A stretch of DNA of 64,000 bases, from the NCBI RefSeq assembly GCF_014203835.1, contig NZ_JACHJW010000001.1, positions 7,018,501-7,082,500 on the forward strand, written 5' to 3'. The DNA comes from Micromonospora polyrhachis. Lineage in GTDB: Bacteria; Actinomycetota; Actinomycetes; Mycobacteriales; Micromonosporaceae. Of the stretch, positions 42,976 through 52,000 are shown in pieces; within the stretch, counting starts at the first letter, position 1; every line of letters begins with the position of its first letter. The notes under the pieces were generated by a model. That model searched no databases. It was not told the origin of the DNA and saw nothing but the letters and a program-made list of their open reading frames with translations. The position numbers and the translations under genes were made by a program.

Positions 42976-45044
42976 ACCAACTGGTGCTCGCCGTGGCCAT
43001 CGCCACCGCCGGCGTCGCCGCCGGTGGCCAGATCGCGGGCGGCTACGTCGGCGACCTGGCCTTCTGGGCCATCGCAGCCGCCGCGGTCGGCGCAGCCCTG
43101 GTCGACCAGGTGACGGCCAGACACCGGGCGCTGACCATACCGGCCAACATGGTGGGCCTACTCGCGGTGCTGCTCACCCTGCACCGGCTGGTGCCGGCCC
43201 CGGACGGTCTGCTCGACGCTCTCCTCCACGCGGGGGCCCGACTGCTGACCAGCGCCACCCCCATCCCGCCCCGGGTGGACACCCTGGCCCTGCCCGTGAT
43301 GGCCACCTGGATCGCGGTCGCGACGAGCGGCGCGCTGGCCCGGGGCCGCCATTGCGGCACCGCCGTGGTCCCGCCCGTCCTCCTCGCCTGCGCGATGTTG
43401 GCGATGGCCGGCCCGCGCCGGGACCCCGGTTACCTGCTCACCGCGCTCCTGGTCGCGGCGCTGACCGTCATCCTCGCCGCCACCCGGACCGCGCGAGCGC
43501 CCCACCCGCAACCACGACTGAGCCGGCTGGGCGCCACCATCCTTCTCGCGATTGTGCTGGCCACGGCGACCGGGCTACTGACACCCGGGCTGCTGCGCAA
43601 CGCCACGACGAGCCCGCCCGACCTGCGTACGATGGTGCTCCCCCCGGTGCAGGCCCCGAACCAGGTGCACCCGCTGAGCCTGCTGGGCCGCTGGCAGGCC
43701 CACCCGGAACAGCCGCTACTCGCCGTCGACTCGAATCGCCCGGTCGCGTTGCGATGGGCCGTGCTGCCGGACTTCGACGGCAAGGGCTGGCAGCCGGCGG
43801 CGTCCTACCTCGCTGCGGGCGGGGACCGGGCGCCCCGACAGTTGGCGGTCGCTGCCGAGTCGGTACGCGCAAAGGTCGTAGTGGTGGGTCTGACGGGTGG
43901 CTGGTTGCCGGTGCCCGACGGTCTGGATCGGATAAGTGGGGTGTCGATCGCCATCGACGAGGAGTCCGGCAGCGTCGTCGTACCGGGCGGGCTGCGCGCG
44001 GGACAGCTGTACGAGGTCGAGGCGGCGGTACCCGCGCCGACGCCAGCCCAACTACTCACGGCGCAGATCCCCACCTCGCCCACCTTCGACCGTTACCGGG
44101 AGCTTCCCCCGGGCAACACCGGCCCGATCTTCTCGTTGGCACTCGATGGCGCGGGCGACGGGCTGCCGTTCCAGCAGGCGACGGCGTTGGCCACGTGGTT
44201 GAAGCGGAACTACCGCTACGACCCGTTGGCTCCGGGCGGCAGCGGCTATCCGAGTATCGTCCGCTTTCTCGCGGCCAAGCCGCAGCTCGGCGGCGGTCGG
44301 GGCACGTCGGAACAGTTCGCCGCCGCGTACGCCGTCCTGGCTCGGGCACTTGGCATCCCGGCCCGAGTGGTGGTCGGGTTCGATTCGAAGGCTCCCAAGG
44401 CGGGCTCGACCATAACCACCATCACCGCTGGTGACGCGCGGGCGTGGCCCGAGGTCTACCTGGAACCGGTGGGCTGGATTCCGATGGACGTGACCGCCCC
44501 TCGGGCGTCCGACAAACCCGAGACGAGTCCCGCCCCCCAGCCCACACCGTCCACCGCAGCGTCGACGTTGCCGGCGCCAGCCGTACCGGATGTCCCGACG
44601 GTCGAGATGGAGGGTGGCGATGGTTCCGGCGTTCCCTGGTGGTGTCTCGCCCTGCTGCCGATACCGGTGGCCGGTGCACTCGGGCTGATCGTCCTGCTAC
44701 GCCTCCACCGGAGTCGCCGTCGCCGGACCGGCCTTGACGACCTGAGCCGACTCCGGGGTGCCTGGGCCGAACTGCTCGACGCCGCGCGACTCGCCGGGAT
44801 CCGGATCCTACCGTATTGGACGGTTGGCGCGACGGTAGCCGCGATGAGCACCGCCGTGGCGACCGCCCCCGCGTCGCACCTGGTCGTGGTGGTGAACCGG
44901 ACCTGGTACGCCGCCCGGCCCGACACCGATGGCGTGGCGCTGGCGGTCACCCAGGCCATGGATCTCGTACGTGGGATTCGCCGGAACGCGAGTCGGCTGC
45001 GTCGCTTCCTCTGGTGGCTCGACCCTCGACCACTGTGGTGGTGA
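42972..45044 (+). CDS. TgpA-type membrane protein with inactive transglutaminase-like domain
   Basis: A 690-residue protein. About six N-terminal transmembrane helices (residues 1-200) precede an extracytoplasmic region; the transglutaminase-like core (about 425-515) reads GRGTSEQFAAAYAVLARALGIP then DARAWPEVYLEPVGWIPMD. The usual catalytic Cys position is Ser and the His of HAWxE is Arg, so cross-linking activity is unlikely. A Pro/Thr linker, one more transmembrane helix (about 555-575) and a cytoplasmic tail close it. It completes the DUF58-TgpA pair and is convergent with the toxin operon. Confidence 0.82.
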   Translation: MNQLVLAVAIATAGVAAGGQIAGGYVGDLAFWAIAAAAVGAALVDQVTARHRALTIPANMVGLLAVLLTLHRLVPAPDGLLDALLHAGARLLTSATPIPPRVDTLALPVMATWIAVATSGALARGRHCGTAVVPPVLLACAMLAMAGPRRDPGYLLTALLVAALTVILAATRTARAPHPQPRLSRLGATILLAIVLATATGLLTPGLLRNATTSPPDLRTMVLPPVQAPNQVHPLSLLGRWQAHPEQPLLAVDSNRPVALRWAVLPDFDGKGWQPAASYLAAGGDRAPRQLAVAAESVRAKVVVVGLTGGWLPVPDGLDRISGVSIAIDEESGSVVVPGGLRAGQLYEVEAAVPAPTPAQLLTAQIPTSPTFDRYRELPPGNTGPIFSLALDGAGDGLPFQQATALATWLKRNYRYDPLAPGGSGYPSIVRFLAAKPQLGGGRGTSEQFAAAYAVLARALGIPARVVVGFDSKAPKAGSTITTITAGDARAWPEVYLEPVGWIPMDVTAPRASDKPETSPAPQPTPSTAASTLPAPAVPDVPTVEMEGGDGSGVPWWCLALLPIPVAGALGLIVLLRLHRSRRRRTGLDDLSRLRGAWAELLDAARLAGIRILPYWTVGATVAAMSTAVATAPASHLVVVVNRTWYAARPDTDGVALAVTQAMDLVRGIRRNASRLRRFLWWLDPRPLWW

Positions 45045-45083
45045 CGGGACGCGCCTGCGGCTGGTCGACCGCCCTTGCTCGGG

Positions 45084-46226
45084 TCAGCCCTCCTTGAGTA
45101 GATCGGCCGCCCGGATGACCGCTGACTCGTCGACCGCCGGCAGTTGGTATCGCCGACCGGCCAGATGGGCCAGGAGATCGACCTCGGGGGCGATGCCGTA
45201 CCGCTGGGCGAAGTAGGCCAGCGACTCGGACCACACCCACTCCCCATCGGTACGGAAGTGCAGTGGCACGATCTCCGGACGCGCCGGGTCGAACGGGTCC
45301 GGGTCGAAGCCGTACGCCACCGCCACCAGCGGGGCGGTCCGTAGGTAGGTGGCGACCGCGGTACGGTCCGGCTCGGCGAGCCGGGGTGTGCGTACGATCG
45401 GCTGGCCCTGCTCGTCCCGCTCGGCGTCGACGGCGGCGGCCAACCTCGGTCCCGGCCGATCGTGCCCCACCGGACCGTCCGCAGTTCCCGGCTTGCGCTC
45501 GGCCACGGTTCCGGACCGCCGCTCGGCCACGGTTCCGGACTGCCGCTCGACCAGCCCTCGCCACCAGGCCGTCACCCGGTCCGCGACTGCGGCTTCGATC
45601 GGCACCAGCTCGTCATCGAGTTCGCCCAGCTCGGCCAACTCCACGGTCTCCGTGGCGCGCCACTGGCCGTCCCGGCCGAGTGCCTCGTCGTGGTCGACCG
45701 CGCCGATCCTGACCCGGCGCAGCAGGCCGCTCGGGCGGTCCGGCGTGTCGTCGGGGGCCACCCGGGCGTAGTACCGGATCTCGATCTGGTCCAGCCCGAG
45801 GTCGAACGCGAAACGCCGGCCGTCGTCGGAACTCCATGCCTGGTAGGCGAGTTCCTTCGGGCTGGCCAGCCCGAAGACGTCCCGCGCCAGCCGGACCAGG
45901 TGGGCGGCCAGTTCGGCGTGGCCGGCGGCCGGAGCCGGCCAGGCGAGCTCCCGCCACCAGTGCCCGGGATGCGCCACGTCCGGCACGGACCATCCCGACT
46001 TCCGCAGGGCGTCCTCCCGCTCGGCGGGGAGCCGGGCGGCGCCCACCCCGGGGGCCGCAGCGGAGACCTCGACGACCAGCCGGTCGGTACGCTGCCACAA
46101 CTGGGCGAAGTATCCGTCGACCGGACGCGCCACCTCGTGCAGTTGCAGCACCGCACCGTCCGACAACCGCCCCAACAGGCCGGTCAGCCGGACTGTGAGC
46201 TCACCCCAGGTGGTCTCCACAGTCAC
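45084..46226 (-). CDS. TY-Chap-like chaperone for type VII toxin export
   Basis: A 380-residue protein; GTG 46226 overlaps the DUF6301 stop (GTGA) and is preceded by GAGGAGG. Residues about 1-105 and 120-240 resemble two CesT/YbjN-like alpha/beta units (RLVVEVSAAAPGVGAARLP, LGLDQIEIRYYARVAPDD), followed by a disordered repeat (QSGTVAERRSGTVAERKPG) and a C-terminal unit (about 290-380). This matches the TY-Chap family of polymorphic-toxin-associated chaperones. It is the last gene of the toxin operon. A role in holding the giant toxin for secretion is inferred from family context. Confidence 0.65.
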   Translation of the reverse strand: MTVETTWGELTVRLTGLLGRLSDGAVLQLHEVARPVDGYFAQLWQRTDRLVVEVSAAAPGVGAARLPAEREDALRKSGWSVPDVAHPGHWWRELAWPAPAAGHAELAAHLVRLARDVFGLASPKELAYQAWSSDDGRRFAFDLGLDQIEIRYYARVAPDDTPDRPSGLLRRVRIGAVDHDEALGRDGQWRATETVELAELGELDDELVPIEAAVADRVTAWWRGLVERQSGTVAERRSGTVAERKPGTADGPVGHDRPGPRLAAAVDAERDEQGQPIVRTPRLAEPDRTAVATYLRTAPLVAVAYGFDPDPFDPARPEIVPLHFRTDGEWVWSESLAYFAQRYGIAPEVDLLAHLAGRRYQLPAVDESAVIRAADLLKEG

Positions 46227-46753
46227 CACTCCTCCTCGTCGACCGACGGTTCCGCCGCCGAATCGGCCAGGCGCGCTACCTCCTCGTCCAGGCTGGTCGC
46301 GTACTCGGGCGACAGCAGCGCCAACTCGACGAAGACACCGCCGTCGCGTACCCGCAAAATCCCGCTCGCAGCGGCCCACCGGACCTCGGGCGCGGGGCCC
46401 GGTCGGCGGTCGGCCGGCGCGCCCAGGACGGCCCCGACGGCACGTACGGCGGTGGCGAACGCGTCCCGCCGGAAGGCGACGGCCTCCTCGGACTCGCCGA
46501 CCGCCCCGGCCGTCACCATGGCCGACAAGACGGTCGCGGCCGGGCCGGAGAACGACAGCTCGGCGTAGTCGGTGACCGGGGCGAGCCCGACCCGTAACAC
46601 GACGCCGCTGCGGGTGGGTCCGGCCGCCACCGACCAGCCCAGCTCCGTCAGCGCCCGGTCCAGCTCGGCGACGGACCACGACCACCGCAACCCGGCCAAC
46701 TTGCCCGTCAGCCCTACGAGCTGTTCCGGCGTGAGCGCACGGGCTGGGTCCAT
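46223..46753 (-). CDS. DUF6301-like toxin-locus protein
   Basis: A 176-residue protein starting at ATG 46753. It opens with WSWSVAELDRALTELGWSV and continues in an alpha/beta pattern (AELSFSGPAATVLSAMV, GGVFVELALLSPEYATSLDEEVA) that I associate with DUF6301, a family found around actinobacterial polymorphic toxins. The C terminus is acidic (VDEEEW). The ribosome-binding site is unclear because GGAGG lies about 17 bases upstream. It is co-transcribed with, and overlaps, the TY-Chap gene. Function is unknown, possibly a chaperone-like or immunity role. Confidence 0.62.
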   Translation of the reverse strand: MDPARALTPEQLVGLTGKLAGLRWSWSVAELDRALTELGWSVAAGPTRSGVVLRVGLAPVTDYAELSFSGPAATVLSAMVTAGAVGESEEAVAFRRDAFATAVRAVGAVLGAPADRRPGPAPEVRWAAASGILRVRDGGVFVELALLSPEYATSLDEEVARLADSAAEPSVDEEEW

Positions 46754-46797
46754 GGTGTTGATCGTAACCACCTCCGGTGGGGCGGCTGGGACGCGAA

Positions 46798-47343
46798 CTA
46801 CCGGTCGAACTCGGACAGGGCCCGGTCGTAGGCGGCCTGAGCGGCCTCCAGTCGCACCCGACCGAACCGACCCGGCTCCGCTGTTCGGACCAGCCGACCT
46901 CGATGCGACCAGAACGCGTCCTCCGGGACCGCCACCGCACCGGCCGGCAGGAACTTGAGCACCTCGCTGATCGCCGCGCGGGCCGCCAACAGGTCGATAC
47001 GTGCCTGTTCCCGTTTCGCGTCGGCCAGGTCGTCCAGCTCCACCGGGACGCTGCCGTAGACGTCCGCCACCCACAGCCACTCGCCCGCGTCGATCAGCTC
47101 CGACGGTTGTCGACCAGGTGCCCACTCCCCCTCGCCCGGCGCGACCAACTCGTCAGGCTGCCGGAACTCGAACCCCCTCGGCCGGCCGCACTCCACACAC
47201 TCACCGGTGTAGCTGACGAGCCAATCGTCACCCACCAGTTCGAGGGAGCTGGTCCCGCCGAAGTCGACCTCTCCGCAGGGGCAGGGATGCAGCTCGAAGT
47301 AGAGGTGCGCCTCCTCGTTCGTACGGACCAGCGGCGGCGCCAT
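46798..47343 (-). CDS. Metal-ribbon protein of unknown family (single copy of the repeat)
   Basis: A 181-residue protein starting at ATG 47343, right after the stop of its larger paralogue. Residues about 17-60 carry HPCPCGEVDF and YTGECVECGRPRGF, a CxC plus CxxC pattern that could hold zinc. PSELIDAGEWLWVADVY follows, and the C-terminal half has EVLKFLPAGAVAVPEDAFWS then GRFGRVRLEA. The same order of motifs occurs in the second half of the neighbouring 435-residue protein. I do not recognise the family. Its position after the immunity gene suggests an accessory immunity or adaptor role. Confidence 0.7.
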   Translation of the reverse strand: MAPPLVRTNEEAHLYFELHPCPCGEVDFGGTSSLELVGDDWLVSYTGECVECGRPRGFEFRQPDELVAPGEGEWAPGRQPSELIDAGEWLWVADVYGSVPVELDDLADAKREQARIDLLAARAAISEVLKFLPAGAVAVPEDAFWSHRGRLVRTAEPGRFGRVRLEAAQAAYDRALSEFDR

Positions 47344-47344
47344 G

Positions 47345-48652
47345 TCAGCGACCGTCGCGTTCGACGAGGGCGGTGAGCTGTTGCTGCCGCAGGAACCGTT
47401 GCTCGGCGAGGTAGGTCCGCCGGAACCACTCGGGGCTCGTCCGGCGCACCTCGTGCCCGTTGGCCGACCAGCAGGCGCTGCCGGGCAACTCCTCGACCCC
47501 GGGTGGCAGGAACTTCACCACCTCGTCCAACGCGTACACCGACATCGTCAGCATCGTGACCACCGCCTCCCACTCCGTCGGATCCGGCTCACCGACCGCA
47601 CCGTTGTCCTCGCCCTCGGGGTCCGCCATCATCGCCAGCGCCGCCAGCATTTCGTCCGCCAGCACGGCGTACGCCTGGCTCACCGCCACCCACTGGCCCG
47701 GATCGAGCAGCTCCGACGGACCGTCCTCGGGGTAACTGAACCGCCACGGCTCCCCGGGCAACGAACCTGGGCGCTGCGGCAGTCGGAAGACCTGGTCGCG
47801 GGGCAGAGCACAGTCGTCACAGGGGCCGCTGTAGCCGACGACCACCCCGTTCTCGTCGCTGGTGAGGACCGCCATCTGGTCCCGGGAAAACTCCACCGAC
47901 CCGCAGCGACACGGATGGGTGTCCAGGTAGGTGTGTATCTCGGCGTAGGTCCGAGCCGGGAGTGGCGCGGCGGCGGTAGTCGGGACTGCGGTTGGCGGGA
48001 CGACGGTTGGCGCGGTGGCCGGTTCACCGGCCGCGGTGGAGAACGACGAGCCGAACCGCCGCTGGAAGTCGTCCCGGCGCTCCCGGTAGAAGGTCACGTC
48101 ACGGACCATCCGGCTGCGCCGGAACACGTCCCGACGCTGCTCGTGGACATGTCGGCCGAGATCGGTCCAGAAGGCCGTCTCCGGCACCTCGTCGACGCCG
48201 CCCGGCAGGAACTTCTCGATCTCCCTCGCCGCTGCGGCGGCCCCGTTCCAGGCGTTCAGGATCGACCAGTACGTCTCCTCGTCGGGTGGTTCGTCCCCCA
48301 TCCGGTCGAGACCAGCCTCGGCCATGCCCGCGTTCGCCGACTCGATGACATACCACTGGCCGGCGTCCACCAGGGTCGACCGGTCCACCCCGTACAGCTC
48401 GTCCGACTCCTCCGCGGCCTGCGTGCCGGCCTTCGACACGGGTACCTCCGCGACGTACCAGTCCCCCTCGTAGGGGCCGTCGAAGCGAAGCAGCCAGTGC
48501 TCGTCGTCGAGGTCGTCCAGTGCGGTGTACCGGAGGTAGTCGACCCAGCCCTCCCCCTCGGGCAGACTCAACTCGAGAAAGACGTACGCCTCGGCGACCG
48601 TCCGGGCTTCCGCCGCCGCCCGCCTATTGGGCCCGGCAGTCAGCCGACTCAC
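47345..48652 (-). CDS. Two-repeat paralogue of the metal-ribbon protein
   Basis: A 435-residue protein whose GTG start overlaps the immunity gene stop. The C-terminal half (about 235-435) matches the downstream 181-residue protein: HPCRCGSVEF, YSGPCDDCALPRDQVFRLP, PSELLDPGQWV, EVVKFLPPGVEELPGSACWS, FRRTYLAEQRF. The N-terminal half (about 15-200) has the same skeleton without cysteines: STLVDAGQWYVIESA, EIEKFLPGGVDEVPETAFWT, VFRRSRM. The halves are joined by a Pro/Ala/Thr linker. It is therefore an internal duplication with one metal-free copy. No family is recognised. Confidence 0.72.
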   Translation of the reverse strand: MSRLTAGPNRRAAAEARTVAEAYVFLELSLPEGEGWVDYLRYTALDDLDDEHWLLRFDGPYEGDWYVAEVPVSKAGTQAAEESDELYGVDRSTLVDAGQWYVIESANAGMAEAGLDRMGDEPPDEETYWSILNAWNGAAAAAREIEKFLPGGVDEVPETAFWTDLGRHVHEQRRDVFRRSRMVRDVTFYRERRDDFQRRFGSSFSTAAGEPATAPTVVPPTAVPTTAAAPLPARTYAEIHTYLDTHPCRCGSVEFSRDQMAVLTSDENGVVVGYSGPCDDCALPRDQVFRLPQRPGSLPGEPWRFSYPEDGPSELLDPGQWVAVSQAYAVLADEMLAALAMMADPEGEDNGAVGEPDPTEWEAVVTMLTMSVYALDEVVKFLPPGVEELPGSACWSANGHEVRRTSPEWFRRTYLAEQRFLRQQQLTALVERDGR

Positions 48653-49002
48653 GCCGCCTCCTCGATCGCCTCACGTAGCAGGTCCGCGAGCTGGCTCAGG
48701 AAGGCGGCGGCCGCAGCGTCGGTCGGCTCGTCGAGGACCCAGTTCGCGTCCCATTCCACCAACTCGACCAGCTCGCCGGGCCTGGTGGGCTCGCTGAGAA
48801 CCGCCTCCACGGCGGCCAGATCACGGCGCAGGCCACGCACCGTCGACTTCGCCATGAGCCGAAAACCACCCCGCACCTCGTCCAGGCTCGACGCGTCCGC
48901 CACCTGCCCACGCAGGAGGGACCGAACGGCCTCGATCGGGGACTGCCGGGCCAACTGCTCGGCTCTGTGACGCAACGACTCCGGAGGATGCGACCCATCC
49001 AT
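48649..49002 (-). CDS. CdiI-type immunity protein
   Basis: A 117-residue protein starting at ATG 49002, one base after the toxin stop. The C-terminal 45 residues read VELVEWDANWVLDEPTDAAAA followed by AFLSQLADLLRE, the pattern of the contact-dependent growth inhibition immunity family (CdiI_2-like). The N-terminal half is helical. Being directly downstream of the RNase A-like toxin end makes it the prime candidate to neutralise that toxin in the cytoplasm. It overlaps the next gene by GTGA. Confidence 0.8.
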   Translation of the reverse strand: MDGSHPPESLRHRAEQLARQSPIEAVRSLLRGQVADASSLDEVRGGFRLMAKSTVRGLRRDLAAVEAVLSEPTRPGELVELVEWDANWVLDEPTDAAAAAFLSQLADLLREAIEEAA

Positions 49003-49003
49003 C

Positions 49004-52000
49004 TCAGGACCTCTTGCTTTCCGGGAAGGCGGTCACGATGAAGGCTCGGGCGGGAGCACTGCCGGGCACAAGTTTCAGAGTCACCCGGAAGAGCTTGGTC
49101 AGGTAGTACCTGGGGACCGGACTCGCCCGGGTTCCCATGCTCAGATTGGCGTACCCCTCGCCCACCAGGCGGGCGTGCATGGCCACGTCGACGTGCCTAC
49201 CTTCCAGCGCGAGATCCTCCCTGATGGTCTGCCAGTTCTCCGCCACATACTCGTTGATCGCCCGATTCATGACAGCGACATCGAGCCAGCGGGAGGAGAA
49301 GTTCTGACGCCGGGGCCAGGGAGCATCTCCATAGATCCGTCCTTCGACAGTGTGCGTGTGGGGTTCTCGGGTCAGCGGCACAGCAGGTCCATGCCGCTCG
49401 AGTGTGTGGGCACCATCGCTGGCATGGGCCGCGTCGTTGTCCGCGACATCGAACCTGGGCGGCGTGTCGCCGAGTTCGTTGAAGACCATGGCGACCCGAG
49501 CCCATTCCGCGCGCTCCGCAGCCAGTTGCGGTGTCTCGCCGGGGCGCGGAGTCGGATCAAGGTCGCTCGGATCGTAGGACAGATCACCGCCTGCCGAGCC
49601 CTCCACGCCCCAGGACATCGGCTCGCCGGGCAGGAACCTCGACAGGTCCTGGAACGGCACGGGTCGCTCGGCGGGCGGCAGGTTCGCCGCGATCTGCTCC
49701 AGGTACCTCAACCGGTTGAATGCCCATCGGGTACGGGTCAACAGCGTGTCGGCCTCCGCCCCGAAGATCGCCAGGTGCTCCTCACCCGTGGTGCTGAGTC
49801 GCCGCTTGGCCAGTTCGCTGCGGTTCTGCGCCGAGACCGCCTCGTTTCCCTCGTAGGAGATGCCGGCCAACTCCGCGACGCCGCTGGTGACGCTCGCACT
49901 GACGCTGTAGGCGGTCTGTGTCTTGACCGACTTGTCCCATGGTTTGTGGCGGATCTTGGCCTCGACGAGCCGTACGCCGGAGGCCATCGCCTGACCGACC
50001 GCGTCCCGGGCGAATCTGAGCCAGCGGAACTTCGGGCTGGGCAGCCCGGTTGGTTGCTGCGAGATGCGGATGATCTCCTGCTGTGCCCACGCCTGGATCG
50101 CGTCGGCGATCCGCTCCGGGCTCTGGGTGGGGTCGACGTGCAATACGTACGTCACGTCGGAGTTGACGCGATACGCCGTGACGATCCCCTCAGCACCGAC
50201 GGGACCGGTACGGATCTCGAAGGTCAACTGTTCGGGACGGTTACCTGCCCCTCGAAAGGCGAGCCGGAAGGTGTGTTCGGTGTCGCGCACCCTCGCGATC
50301 ACACCGGCCCGGGGCAGTTCTTCGAAGTTGGTTACGGTCGCGTCGACGTTGGGCAACACATCTGCGTCGGCGGGCGGCAGTTGCTCGTAATGTCTGACCA
50401 GCCGCGCCACGTCGTCGGTTGTGCGAGGGTCGGCGGCCAGTTCCGCCTCGATCTGCCTGGCTTGCCGTTCGAGCTCCTCGACAGCTCTGCGCTGCTCTTC
50501 GACCTTCTCCCGGAGGCGCTCCGGCGGCGTGTTGTCCTTGTTGGTCTCGGACAGCGACCGAACGATGCCCAGATCGTTGTCGTGAATCTGCTTCATTCGC
50601 AGGGCTGCGCGACCGGCGACCGAAAGAACAGTGAGCGCGGCGACCACACCGAGGGAAAAGGAGCCAGTGAAGATGGCGGTCAGCATCCCGCCACCAATCC
50701 CCGCGGACAGCGCCGGCAGGAGATCCTCCCGAATCCACCGAGCGCGTGAGATTGGGTTCTTGCGGTCGTACAGCACGTTGTCCATGAGGTGTCTGACGGC
50801 ACCGGCAACCTGATCCGGATCAGCATCCACGTTCACGGTGAAGTCGAAGCTGTTCCGACTCATGCGGTCGGCGGTCGGAACTAGCAGCCGCTCATCCTCG
50901 ACCTGGCCGAAGATGAACCGCACTTCGATGTCGCCGCGCCGGTACAGGCTCGAAACGTACCGATAGAGCTTTCGGGTCCGCTGCAATCTACGTCGAGAAT
51001 CAGCCTCACTACACGACACGCCCACGAGTCGGCCATTCTCGTCGATGATGTCTCTGGACGAGAAGGTGACATCATGTCGCTCGTTCAGTTCGGACATGGC
51101 CGCCTTGATCGAATCTCTCCGGACGGACTTCTGCTCCTCGGCCGCTGTCTTACCGTCTTCCTCGGTTCGGGTTGTCTCCCCGGCGGCGGGTGGCGCCGAG
51201 ACGGGGACATTCCGCCGCTGGCCCTGTAAGCGCTCAAGCGTTGCGCGGGCCAGATTGCCGCCGATCTTTGCCAAATCCTCGATCTGTGCGCCGACGTTCC
51301 GCCGTTGAGCCGCACTCAGCCGGCCCGCGTGCTTCAGGTCGTACTCCTCGAGGAAAGCGGTGAGCTCGCGGTCGCGGCGACCGACGAAGCGGTCGACCAA
51401 CACCTGCACCAGGGCCTTGGCCATCCCGGCAGCCGCCTGCATGTGGCCATAGCCATTGATCGCCCAGTTGCCCAGCGGCCAGGCCAATCCAGAAATCGGC
51501 GCCTCCTCGGCGGCCCGCCGCTCAAGGTGTATCCGGCCGCTGGTCACGAACTGGGTAAGTTCATGCTGGCGCTTCGCGACAGCGGCCAACGCGTCCCGCA
51601 CGGCGGTACGCATGGCCTTCTCCTCGACTTCCGCCAGCTTCGGCGGCACCCGAAGGGTGATCCGCTCCTCGGTGTACTCGACCTCGATCTTGTCCGGATC
51701 CGCGGTGTGCGCCACCTCGACGTACACCACGACCCCTGCCCCGCCCCTGACCTCCAGCTCATAGCTGTCCTCGCTACCCGCCCTGACGGCCGAACGCCGA
51801 CGACGTTGTCGTAGTCCGGCCTCCCCGAGGGGTCGCCCAATCCCCTTGAGAACGCCGATCGCCCCGCTACGTCGCCAGCGACTGAACAGACCAGTACGGT
51901 CACCCGTGAACCAAATCCCCTGCAGGTGCTCGATCGGGTCGCTCGCAAGGTCCTGGCTGATACTCGCTATTCCGTTACGGATCCGTTCTCGAACCTTCCG

